Positions 17,279-24,650 of a stretch of 42,597 nucleotides of DNA are shown here, piece after piece (within the stretch, counting starts at the first letter, position 1; every line of letters starts with the position of its first letter). Under the pieces are notes generated by a model. It saw only the letters and a program-made list of their open reading frames with translations. It did not search any database and was not told where the DNA came from. The translations under genes and the position numbers were made by a program. The stretch is from positions 1 to 42,597 of the forward strand of contig CAYPFY010000027.1 in assembly GCA_964410105.1 (NCBI GenBank), read 5' to 3'. This stretch comes from CAYPFY01 sp964410105 (GTDB lineage: Bacteria > Bacteroidota > Ignavibacteria > UBA10030 > SZUA-254).

Positions 17279-18147
17279 TGGAACGTCCCGGGCCGCTAAA
17301 ATTTTTCAGGGAGTCGCTGAAGTCAGATGCTTTTTATGCCGACGAGTTTTTGAATATTTACCTGCTACGCCCCGCGGTAGCCTCTATTGTCTGGATCATC
17401 TATCCCACGGGTGTGACTCCCAATCAGGTTACTGTGGCCGCTGTTTTTGCGGGGTTCGCCGCCGCGGCTTTTTTTCTAGCCGATACGCCCGGATATACCA
17501 TCGCTGCCGGTCTTCTGGTTTGTCTGAAAGATATTCTTGACGATGCCGACGGACAGCTGGCACGGGCAAAACAGCTTTACTCGCGAAGGGGGAGGTTCTT
17601 CGATTCAATAGGGGATTTTGTGGTCAACCTCGCGATTTTTTCGGCGATCACGACGGTGCTTCTGAAGACTCACCCCGGCTGGGGAACGGTGGCGCTGGGA
17701 TTCCTGGGACTTCTGGGAATTACGCTGAGAGTCTCGTATCACGTTTATTACCAGGTGTCTTTTCTGCACGGGCAGGATCGTTATGGGCTGAACCGGATTA
17801 TCGAGGTTGTGACCGATGAGGATCGGCGCGGCGATCCGGTCGCTCTGCGATTGCAGAAGATCTTTAATCTGATTTACGGATGGCAGGATAGGTTCGTATC
17901 ACGGGTAGATCGCTGGTGCAAGGGTGATGTTTCAAGCGAATTTTTATGGTATTCGGATCGCCTCGCTTTGAGGATTTCAGGGTTGATAGGGTTCGGGACG
18001 GAGTTCGCTCTTTTGACAGTGTGCGCAATCGCCGATCGGCTCTATCTTTATCTGATTCTGAATCTGTTGATGAATGGTATCATGATCTCGAGTATCTGCT
18101 ACCGGAGATTTTATCTCCGGACGCGTCTAATGAAAGAGTCATCGTAG
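17278..18147 (+). CDS. CDP-alcohol phosphatidyltransferase, second of a tandem pair
   Basis: This is a 289-aa paralogue of the preceding enzyme with the same layout: helix YPTGVTPNQVTVAAVFAGF, then the full motif Asp88, Asp91-Gly92, Ala95-Arg96, Gly105, Asp109 and Asp113. About six membrane helices are visible, with a charged loop at 165-205. ATG 17278 overlaps the previous stop by one base behind GGGGGAAGG; a TTG one codon earlier is possible. Two distinct members side by side suggest sequential or alternative lipid head-group steps. The 3' end overlaps the convergent YciI-like gene by 9 bases. Confidence 0.87.
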   Translation: MERPGPLKFFRESLKSDAFYADEFLNIYLLRPAVASIVWIIYPTGVTPNQVTVAAVFAGFAAAAFFLADTPGYTIAAGLLVCLKDILDDADGQLARAKQLYSRRGRFFDSIGDFVVNLAIFSAITTVLLKTHPGWGTVALGFLGLLGITLRVSYHVYYQVSFLHGQDRYGLNRIIEVVTDEDRRGDPVALRLQKIFNLIYGWQDRFVSRVDRWCKGDVSSEFLWYSDRLALRISGLIGFGTEFALLTVCAIADRLYLYLILNLLMNGIMISSICYRRFYLRTRLMKESS

Positions 18148-18513
18148 TGTTGCCCCGGGCATGGCCAACCAGGGGTGGATTTCCATAACAAGCCTTCCCG
18201 CCTTGACCGCTGGGTCGTTCTGCGTGATTCGCTCTGCCTCAGCCAGCGAGTCGACCCTGAGGACGAATATGCCCCGAAGGTCGCCATTGTCCAGACAGGG
18301 TCCCGCCATGTCAAGCTTCCCGTCCTTGGCCAGCTTCCCGATGTTCGCAAGATGGTCCTTCTGAATTTTTGCCGCCGTCACCGAATCCTGATCTCTGTGC
18401 GGGCCGTTTTTTAGTAAAACGAGATAATAGGTCTTCATCCTCGAGCCGGGTTTATCCTGCGGTTGTCCGGTTGACGGGAGTAGCAACATTGCCATCAAGC
18501 AGAGAATCTTCAT
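18139..18513 (-). CDS. Exported YciI-like (YCII-related) protein
   Basis: This is a 124-aa product from ATG 18513, with AGAGG about 8 bases upstream. A hydrophobic signal (MKILCLMAMLLLPSTG) is followed by a YciI-like ferredoxin fold: YYLVLLKNGPHRD, QKDHLANIGKLAKDGKL, DLRGIFVLRVDS, AERITQNDPAVKAGRL and EIHPWLAM. The His in QKDH and the Asp in NDP are the conserved pair of this fold. Most YciI proteins are cytoplasmic, so the signal peptide is notable. It follows the lipoprotein gene with 14 bases between, probably one transcript. Confidence 0.8.
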   Translation of the reverse strand: MKILCLMAMLLLPSTGQPQDKPGSRMKTYYLVLLKNGPHRDQDSVTAAKIQKDHLANIGKLAKDGKLDMAGPCLDNGDLRGIFVLRVDSLAEAERITQNDPAVKAGRLVMEIHPWLAMPGATLR

Positions 18514-18527
18514 GGTAAACACCTCTG

Positions 18528-19349
18528 TCAGTTGAACGGGTTGGGGTAATTCTGATAAAGTTTCCATTCACTCGGTATGGGGATGGGAACTGGCGTGAGT
18601 TCGATTTCTCTGGAGGATGGATGCGTCGCACGGCTTTCGGGCGAGGCCTGCGCCGGATTCCATAAGAGGAAAAATCCATTGGGACCCTTTGCGATGAGTC
18701 TGGTGTAATACTGGGAGGTGTGGAGCGCTGTGTCAGTGAGGACGAATGTCGCCGTGTCCTGGATCTTGATCGTTCCAAGCGACTCCGGAGTCTGCTCGGT
18801 GTAAATAAGCGTGGGGAGTCCGAGGGTGCTGGGAAAAAGTGTCAGATCGTCCGTGTGGAACCGCCCGTTCCCGGAGGTCCACCCCAGGACCGCAATGCTC
18901 GGATCGGGCTGAAAGAGTACCAGCGCAACGGAATCCCGAAACAAGACTCTGCCGGTATCCGATGCGATGATTCTGCACCATGAGACCCGCGTGCCGATCT
19001 GCTGGTCCGTGTGGTAGCTATACATGAATGCCCCCGAGGGGAGCCGCTGGTGAATCAGGGTGTCAATCGGCTGGCCGGCCAGGTCGTTGATGGTAAGGAC
19101 GACGTCCGCCGCAGAGGGGATGTCGAATCTGATCGCGGAGGTGGCGTTCGGGGATGAGGCTTTCAACATTCCCGGCGCAGGGGCAGGGGCCGTCACCTTG
19201 TTCCAGCCGCTTAGCCGAAGTCCTGATACCGGATGACCCAGCAGGTCTTGAACTGTGACCTGCAGCGAGAATGGCTGGTCGGGCCCCGAGGGGTTTGAGC
19301 CTTTGCAGGATAACGAGACGATTACCAGCCCGAAGAGTGCGAATTTCAT
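18528..19349 (-). CDS. Lipoprotein ending at a YPNPFN motif (truncated T9SS signal?)
   Basis: This is a 273-aa protein from ATG 19349 behind AAGGAAGG. The lipobox LSC at about residues 15-17 predicts a lipid-anchored protein. The rest is beta-rich, with Ig-like segments (FSLQVTVQDLLGHPVSGL near 30-47) and no enzyme motif that I recognise. It ends KLYQNYPNPFN and then TGA. That motif normally opens a type A T9SS C-terminal domain of about 80 residues that continues PST..., as in the gene at 28702. Here the domain is missing, so the gene is either truncated or keeps only the motif. The stop overlaps the region that carries the YciI gene ribosome-binding site. Confidence 0.75.
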   Translation of the reverse strand: MKFALFGLVIVSLSCKGSNPSGPDQPFSLQVTVQDLLGHPVSGLRLSGWNKVTAPAPAPGMLKASSPNATSAIRFDIPSAADVVLTINDLAGQPIDTLIHQRLPSGAFMYSYHTDQQIGTRVSWCRIIASDTGRVLFRDSVALVLFQPDPSIAVLGWTSGNGRFHTDDLTLFPSTLGLPTLIYTEQTPESLGTIKIQDTATFVLTDTALHTSQYYTRLIAKGPNGFFLLWNPAQASPESRATHPSSREIELTPVPIPIPSEWKLYQNYPNPFN

Positions 19350-19408
19350 GGATGCCTTCCTTTGAGATTTCCGTCGATTAGGTGTTTTTCTGCTTTTTTC
19401 CTGGGATG

Positions 19409-20428
19409 CTAGGATGTTTCGTTTCCGATGACCCAAAGATCGATGAGCTTCTCATCGAGACCCTCAAGGAAGCGCGAGGGTTTTGTGAGTATCATCCCCG
19501 TCTCCCGGTCATAGATGTTTATCGGGTATGTAATGAAAAGGTTTTCCTTTGCCCTCGTGCACGCGACGTACATGAGCCTCCGTTCCTCCTCCAGCTCGTC
19601 AATGTCGTTGACGGCCCGGGCGGTCGGAAATCGCCCGTCAAGGGCATAAATAATGAATACGGTATGCCACTCGAGTCCTTTTGCGCTGTGTATCGTTGAC
19701 AGCGTCAGCATCTCATCCTCGGGACCGGGTGATTCGACGTCGGCGATGCTTTCATTCGGTGGCTCCAGTGCAAGGTCGGCAAGGAGCGAGGAGAGGTCGC
19801 TGTACCGTGCCGCTATCTGCTCGAACATTTCCAAATCTTTCTTCCGCTTGGGGTAGTCATCGTATTTTTTCTTCAGAATCGGATGATAATAGGCCGAAAT
19901 CCGCGCTGCCTTGTCAGCCGGGGTTACCCGGTCCGAAGCGATTGCCTTCAAAAGTTCGAATAGTTCACGGACGTTCGCCGGGTAGGAATTGTAATTCTGC
20001 CAGAATGCGGACACTTCGCCCCCGGTGCGCCGGCGGAGGATGTCGTCGATGATTTTCTCGGCCGTTCGGGGCCCCACTCCGTCCAGCAAGAGGAGGATGC
20101 GGTTCCACGCGATGACGTCCCGCGGGTTTTCAAGGACCCGTAAGTACGCGATCATGTCTTTGACATGAGAGGTTTCGATGAATTTAAACCCGCCGAATTT
20201 TACAAAAGGTATGTTGGCCTTCGCAAGCTCTATCTCAAGGTCGAAAGAGAGGAAGGAGGACCGGAATAAGACGGCGATTTCTTCAAGGGGAACCCCCTCC
20301 TCCCGGACCTCGAGCAGTTTCTGAACGACGAATTTCGACTGCATGTTCTCGTTTTCCGCAACGATGAGCTGAGGGAGGGATCCGCCTCCCTTGTTCGTAT
20401 AAAGAACTTTGGTGTATTTGTGCCGCAT
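19409..20428 (-). CDS. UvrD/PcrA-family helicase, C-terminal fragment
   Basis: This 339-aa ORF carries the second half of an SF1 helicase: domain 2A/2B material from IAVLFRSS and ETSHVKDMIAYLRVLENP onward, motif V LSTIHSAKGLEWHTVF near residue 242, and motif VI EEERRLMYVACTRAKENLF near 280. It has no Walker motifs. Its opening, HKYTKVLYTNKGGG, is the segment that follows motif IV by about 25 residues in intact UvrD/PcrA proteins. The missing first half is the separate ORF at 21202-22185, with a lipoprotein gene between. The ATG 20428 overlaps the lipoprotein stop (TGATG), so translational coupling is possible and the two halves might assemble; otherwise this is a broken gene. Confidence 0.88.
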   Translation of the reverse strand: MRHKYTKVLYTNKGGGSLPQLIVAENENMQSKFVVQKLLEVREEGVPLEEIAVLFRSSFLSFDLEIELAKANIPFVKFGGFKFIETSHVKDMIAYLRVLENPRDVIAWNRILLLLDGVGPRTAEKIIDDILRRRTGGEVSAFWQNYNSYPANVRELFELLKAIASDRVTPADKAARISAYYHPILKKKYDDYPKRKKDLEMFEQIAARYSDLSSLLADLALEPPNESIADVESPGPEDEMLTLSTIHSAKGLEWHTVFIIYALDGRFPTARAVNDIDELEEERRLMYVACTRAKENLFITYPINIYDRETGMILTKPSRFLEGLDEKLIDLWVIGNETS

Positions 20429-21195
20429 CAGTGTATCCCGAACCGTGCTTCGACCAGCGGGCCGAAATCCGAATTCTGTGACTTTACGCCGAGGAGTTTT
20501 AATCCGTTCTTGGAATACCAGATTCGGGGGGCGTATTCTGGAAGCACCGGACGAGCGTCGTTGTATGACGCGATTGCTCGCAATGCGTCGGATCTGGGAA
20601 GGTTGCCGCTGAGGATGATGGGGTGGTTTATGTACAGATTGTTGAAGGCGCTTAAGGCGTTGACCGCCACGGATTGATCCGCCAGGGTCGGCCTGTCCGG
20701 CAACCGGGTGCTTACCATGACCAGTGTCTCTATCCCGCAGTCGATGACTGCCTGGAGCGCCGCTTCGAAATCGGATCCCCCCATTCCGGAGTAGTGTGTG
20801 TTTTCATTCGACATTATGGGGAAGACGCTCAGGATGGCGTTTCCTCCCTGCCTCCCCGAAAGGTTTATGGTCTCGCCAAATACCGCCCGCATCCCGGCCC
20901 GGGATGAGAGCTCTTCGACGATGTCGGTCCTCGTCACAAGATCGGGATATCGGGTGACGCCCTGCAGGCTGACGATGTCGACCGTGTCCGCTCTCAGAAT
21001 GCTTGCGAGGCGGGCAATTTTGTCGGGCTCGACGGGTCTTGAAGAGACGTCGAGGCTCGCAATCTTGATGACGATCTCCGGGCTTCGCCTGACGGCCGGT
21101 TGAGGGCGCGTTTCCTTGGGCGGTGGAGCAGTTTCCCTCGACGCTGTGCAGCCCGCGAGGATGATCAGTAATATATAGGCTAGCCGCCTGAGCAT
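20428..21195 (-). CDS. EEP-fold lipoprotein with degenerate catalytic motifs, nested in a helicase gene
   Basis: This is a 255-aa predicted lipoprotein (MLRRLAYILLIILAGC, Cys16). After a Pro-rich linker, the domain from about residue 40 follows the endonuclease/exonuclease/phosphatase plan: IKIASLDVSS, DIVSLQGV, GGNAILSVFPI, VMVSTRLPD, PIILSGNLPRSD and a final NSDFGPLVEARF. In active members these read LQE, THL, GDFN and SDH. Here Glu is Gly, His is Arg, Asp-Phe-Asn is Asn-Leu-Pro and the last His is Phe. All key residues are gone, so it should be catalytically dead and may bind a ligand. It starts 6 bases after the stop of the helicase N-terminal ORF and ends overlapping the start of the C-terminal ORF. 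Confidence 0.82.
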   Translation of the reverse strand: MLRRLAYILLIILAGCTASRETAPPPKETRPQPAVRRSPEIVIKIASLDVSSRPVEPDKIARLASILRADTVDIVSLQGVTRYPDLVTRTDIVEELSSRAGMRAVFGETINLSGRQGGNAILSVFPIMSNENTHYSGMGGSDFEAALQAVIDCGIETLVMVSTRLPDRPTLADQSVAVNALSAFNNLYINHPIILSGNLPRSDALRAIASYNDARPVLPEYAPRIWYSKNGLKLLGVKSQNSDFGPLVEARFGIH

Positions 21196-21201
21196 GCCGG
21201 A

Positions 21202-22185
21202 TCAATCAAGAGCACGTTTCAAGACTTCGTTCGCGACGGTGAGTATTGCCTGCGTGCTGCGGTAGTTTTCTTCAAGTGTGACGATCTTGCAGCCCGGGAA
21301 GTTTTCCGGAAACTCGAGTATGTTTCTGATGGTGGCCCCGCGGAATGAATAGATCGATTGCGAGTCGTCTCCAACGACCATGACGTTTTTGTGCCTGTAC
21401 GTAAGGAGTTTTACTATCTCTGCCTGGATGGAGTTGGTGTCCTGATATTCGTCCACCATGATGTACCTGTAACGTCCTGAAAGCTCTCCACGCAACGGCT
21501 CGTTTGCTTCCAGAAGGGTTACGAGCTTAACGAGGAGGTCGTCGTAGTCCATCAGGTTGTGCCCCTTTTTGTATTCTTCATACAGCGCGTGGACTTTTGA
21601 GATGTCATCCTCAAGCTCCAGGTAATGGGGGTAATCCATGGCCAGGAGCCGGCTCATCGGGACCTTCATGTTTACCGAGCGGCTGTGAAGGTCATACAAA
21701 GTCTCTTTTCGCGGGAAACGCCGCTCCTTTGTGTCCAGCTTCAATCTCGTCCGGATGAGGCTGACGACGTCCTCTGCATCTCTCTGGTCAAGTATGGTGA
21801 AACCCCTGTCGAAACCGATGAGATTGGCATATTTTCGGAGGATGGAGTTTGCAAACGAATGAAACGTCCCCCCGGAAACTTTCTCACACCGGTAATCGAG
21901 GACCATCGCGGCCCGGCGCAGCATTTCCTGCGCCGCTTTCCGGGTAAAGGTTAAAAGAAGTATGTGCTCCGGCTTTACGCCCAGTTCGACAAGGTAGGCG
22001 ACTCTGTAGACGATGGTGCGTGTTTTGCCCGTCCCCGCCCCCGCAACGATGAGATGCGGTCCCTCTACGCTTGTAACCGCCTCATGCTGCGCCCCGTTGA
22101 GTTCTCCCCTGTAATCGATCTGAAATTTCTGGGGATGCACAACATGGAGCTGATCGGGGGGTCTTTTGATGATGTATTTCTTCAC
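21202..22185 (-). CDS. UvrD/PcrA-family helicase, N-terminal fragment
   Basis: This is a 327-aa ORF from GTG 22185. It holds the first half of an SF1 helicase: Q-motif LNGAQHEAV at 29-37, Walker A VAGAGTGKT at 47-55, motif Ia LLLTFTRKAA, motif Ib GGTFHSFA, motif II VDEYQDTN, motif III GDDSQSIYSFRGA and motif IV LEENYRS. It stops at TVANEVLKRALD, about 20 residues past motif IV, where an intact helicase would run straight into HKYTKVLYT, the start of the ORF at 19409-20428. All ATP-binding residues are present but the arginine of motif VI is not, so the fragment alone should not unwind DNA. Confidence 0.9.
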   Translation of the reverse strand: MKKYIIKRPPDQLHVVHPQKFQIDYRGELNGAQHEAVTSVEGPHLIVAGAGTGKTRTIVYRVAYLVELGVKPEHILLLTFTRKAAQEMLRRAAMVLDYRCEKVSGGTFHSFANSILRKYANLIGFDRGFTILDQRDAEDVVSLIRTRLKLDTKERRFPRKETLYDLHSRSVNMKVPMSRLLAMDYPHYLELEDDISKVHALYEEYKKGHNLMDYDDLLVKLVTLLEANEPLRGELSGRYRYIMVDEYQDTNSIQAEIVKLLTYRHKNVMVVGDDSQSIYSFRGATIRNILEFPENFPGCKIVTLEENYRSTQAILTVANEVLKRALD

Positions 22186-22271
22186 GCCGCAACGGTGGAA
22201 TTTTTTTCAATATATCAAATGCGTGAGGAAATGGCAATGAACGGTTGGGAACGGGCGGGGGGAAAATAAGA

Positions 22272-22310
22272 CGGCCGCCGTTGAACAGGAGGTAGACCGG
22301 GCGGCGGCCG
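22272..22310 (-). terminator. GC-rich hairpin, possible terminator of the M28 peptidase gene
   Basis: CGGCCGCCG at 22272-22280 pairs perfectly with CGGCGGCCG at 22302-22310 across a 21-base loop. Read on the minus strand, it is followed by TCTTATTTTCC, a modest T-rich tail. It lies about 225 bases past the M28 stop, which is far for a simple terminator. Confidence 0.4.
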
Positions 22311-22373
22311 CTTTCTCTAATCCACTAATCACCAACATCCACCATGTCGGCGCTGCCTTATTCGTTGCAATTT

Positions 22374-22418
22374 GGGTGCCAGAAGCCCCGCCGCTGTACG
22401 TACATTTTCTGGCAACCC
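22374..22418. repeat. Imperfect inverted repeat in intergenic DNA
   Basis: GGGTGCCAGAA at 22374-22384 pairs with TTCTGGCAACCC at 22407-22418 with one bulged base. The loop contains GTACGTAC, itself a palindrome. It could be a structured leader, an operator or a remnant of a small element. I see no second copy in the window. Confidence 0.4.
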
Positions 22419-22535
22419 CAGAACCGGCGATTTCGTCTATCTGAAGCAGAAAAGGTTCGCTTGGGGAGGACCCGGGAGGTGAAGGTTTCCTTGAGGATGT
22501 GGCAATTTTTACCCGCTGTCGGGAAATTTGTACGG

Positions 22536-24578
22536 CTATTTCTTCCAGGAGACGACGCCGACTGTCACCAGGTCTTCTATGTACCGCGTGACCGATTCAG
22601 GATCTTTGGATGAAAACTCTGCGCTGAGGGCGTTCCGTATGTCGGCGACGGTGAGTTTTCCGTCCATAAAATTAACGAGCTCAAAACGTTCGTCGCCATT
22701 GAAGGGAAAATCCTTTGAGCTGAACCACGCCGCCTCCGCCGCGGGGAGCTTGCTCTCCGGCAGCCGGAAATCCAATGGCCCCCGCGTGAGTCTTTGTGGG
22801 ATGCGTCCATCGGTGTTGGATGCCAGCGGGGGCGGCAGTTCCGCCCGGTATCCGATCTCTTCGACCTGAGCCCTGACCTGGTCGAACAGGATCTGAAATC
22901 TCGTCCCGAGATGGAGTTGCAGCGACTTCGCGGCGAGGATGATTTTGTCGGAATTGTTAAATGTCAGTATGGAGTTGCCGGCATCGATTTCATTCTGTAT
23001 TGCATAGTTGAGCCGGTTGATCGCGTCGGCCCATGTTTCGGCGATTTTGATCTTGCTCTGTGAGGCGATGTACGTTCTGTTGGTCAACGCGAGCATGCCG
23101 AGCCTCTTTCCCGCATTCGCCCTGACAAGGTCGATGACGTCAAACGCCTGCCGGGGGGTGAGGTTGGAGAGATACCACATGGATCCGAGCGCAATGAGCT
23201 CGCTCCGCTCCAGCTCGACCGGGTCGACTTTGTCCGGCGTGTCCTCCGACGTGTGGTGTGTGTAATCGGAATGAGAGAACATGACGCCCGGGATTTTCCG
23301 GTCGATGAACATCATGTGGTCGCTTCCTCCGGAGTACGGGGTTATTCTATAATTAAATGCCGACCGGCTTCCCCTCAGGGTCCGGATGTCCATCCGGTCA
23401 ACCATTTCGGCCATGTTTTCCACAACGTCGTTGATGCATGAGCCTATCGAGCGCGGGGTCCGGCAGATGGACATTTCGGAATGGAGCAGCTCAGGGTTCT
23501 CGCCTACCATGTCGAGGTTCATGTCGCCCAGGAAATTTCCACTAAGCAGCGGTCCCTTGAGCTCCGGGTGCGCGTCGATGTATGCCATGGTGCCGTTCCA
23601 TTCCGGTACCCATACGAACGTAAACGAGCGCTCCGGTTGTCCAAGGCGTTTTGTATCAATCAGCTCTCTGACGGTTCTTGCGATGTCGAGTATCGCACCG
23701 GAGCCGCTGGCGTTATCGTTGGCCGATTCTTTGGGATGGTCGAGATGCGCGCTGAAGACGAGTTCTCCCTCACGCCGTCCTTTGATGTGCGCCACGACGA
23801 CGTCCATGAAGTAGGGCTCCAGGCCGATTCCCTTCACCCACCCGTGCATGACGACTTTTCTGCCCGTTTCGAGGAGGTTTTTGAGTTTGTCCCCCTGCCT
23901 CTTGGTGAGGTTGAATCCGAATGTGACTTTCTCGAGTTCCTCGGTTCGGGGCCACATGCCGGTGTACTGGAGCATGTCGGGATGTTCTTTCGCCCGGTCG
24001 TCATCAAGATAACAGATGACTGCCTTCGCGCCGTACTTGAGGACAGCCAACCGGTGGACTTCGCCGCCGTATCCGGTCGCAAGCACGAATTTCCCCTTGA
24101 CATCTTTCCCCGCGTAATCTCCGTCGCTTGTGCCCGCGCCAACCCAGACGAGTTCCGCCGTGACGTCGCCGGTGTTCGAATAGGTCATGACGCTCATGGC
24201 AATCTCTGGAAATTTGACCACAACCTCATCCGAAGGTTCGACCATCCGGAGTTCCGCGGAGCTGATGTCCCATCCCGATGGGGATTGCCAGGTCTGATAT
24301 GTCACCCTTCCGTCTGACTTGAAAGTCTCAATGTATGCGTCATTGTCGGAATAGCCGTACTTGCGAAGTTCTCCTAAAACATAATTTGCGGCGTCACGGT
24401 ACTGTCTCGATCCCTGTATGCGGTGGTGCCGCGTGATTTCTATAACGTGTTCTTTCGCCCGCTCGCCGCTCAGGGCTTCATGAAAAAGATCCCTGAGTCC
24501 GGGGTCGAGGAGTTCGTATGGTGTCTGCGCCTGAACGAGGCAGGTGAGAAAACAGGTTAGCAATAATGTGGCTTTCAT
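22536..24578 (-). CDS. Exported M28-family zinc peptidase with PA domain
   Basis: This is a 680-aa periplasmic or secreted metallopeptidase. A signal peptide (MKATLLLTCFLTCLVQAQ) is followed by a helical N-terminal part, a PA-like insert (about 120-235, with GKDVKGKFVLATGYGG) and the M28 catalytic domain: SAHLDHPKESANDNASG (zinc His and Asp, bridging Asp), VPEWNGT (catalytic and zinc Glu region), GDMNLDMVGEN (Asp) and HHTSEDTPDKVD (last zinc His). About 190 residues beyond the catalytic domain are of unclear fold. The start ATG 24578 has GGAGA about 10 bases upstream. It lies downstream of the TonB-receptor-like gene on the same strand; uptake of peptides or their products is a guess. Confidence 0.87.
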   Translation of the reverse strand: MKATLLLTCFLTCLVQAQTPYELLDPGLRDLFHEALSGERAKEHVIEITRHHRIQGSRQYRDAANYVLGELRKYGYSDNDAYIETFKSDGRVTYQTWQSPSGWDISSAELRMVEPSDEVVVKFPEIAMSVMTYSNTGDVTAELVWVGAGTSDGDYAGKDVKGKFVLATGYGGEVHRLAVLKYGAKAVICYLDDDRAKEHPDMLQYTGMWPRTEELEKVTFGFNLTKRQGDKLKNLLETGRKVVMHGWVKGIGLEPYFMDVVVAHIKGRREGELVFSAHLDHPKESANDNASGSGAILDIARTVRELIDTKRLGQPERSFTFVWVPEWNGTMAYIDAHPELKGPLLSGNFLGDMNLDMVGENPELLHSEMSICRTPRSIGSCINDVVENMAEMVDRMDIRTLRGSRSAFNYRITPYSGGSDHMMFIDRKIPGVMFSHSDYTHHTSEDTPDKVDPVELERSELIALGSMWYLSNLTPRQAFDVIDLVRANAGKRLGMLALTNRTYIASQSKIKIAETWADAINRLNYAIQNEIDAGNSILTFNNSDKIILAAKSLQLHLGTRFQILFDQVRAQVEEIGYRAELPPPLASNTDGRIPQRLTRGPLDFRLPESKLPAAEAAWFSSKDFPFNGDERFELVNFMDGKLTVADIRNALSAEFSSKDPESVTRYIEDLVTVGVVSWKK

Positions 24579-24650
24579 CAGATAAATCTCCGTGGATGAG
24601 GGTTTATTGGTCGTGCAAACGTCGGGGTTGAAGCACTTCGTGAAAAAATA

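Larger units (their letters stand above)
22186..22535. other. Non-coding gap between the split helicase and the M28 peptidase
   Basis: This is about 350 bases with no credible gene. It holds two inverted repeats, listed separately (22272-22310 and 22374-22418), and the region upstream of the helicase GTG start. I see no convincing promoter for the helicase locus here. Confidence 0.6.

Noticed and set aside
19409..22185. Reading the insert in the helicase as an intein, intron or transposon
   Set aside because: The insert has its own start, lipoprotein signal and stop, lacks splicing or transposase motifs, and shows no inverted repeats at its ends.
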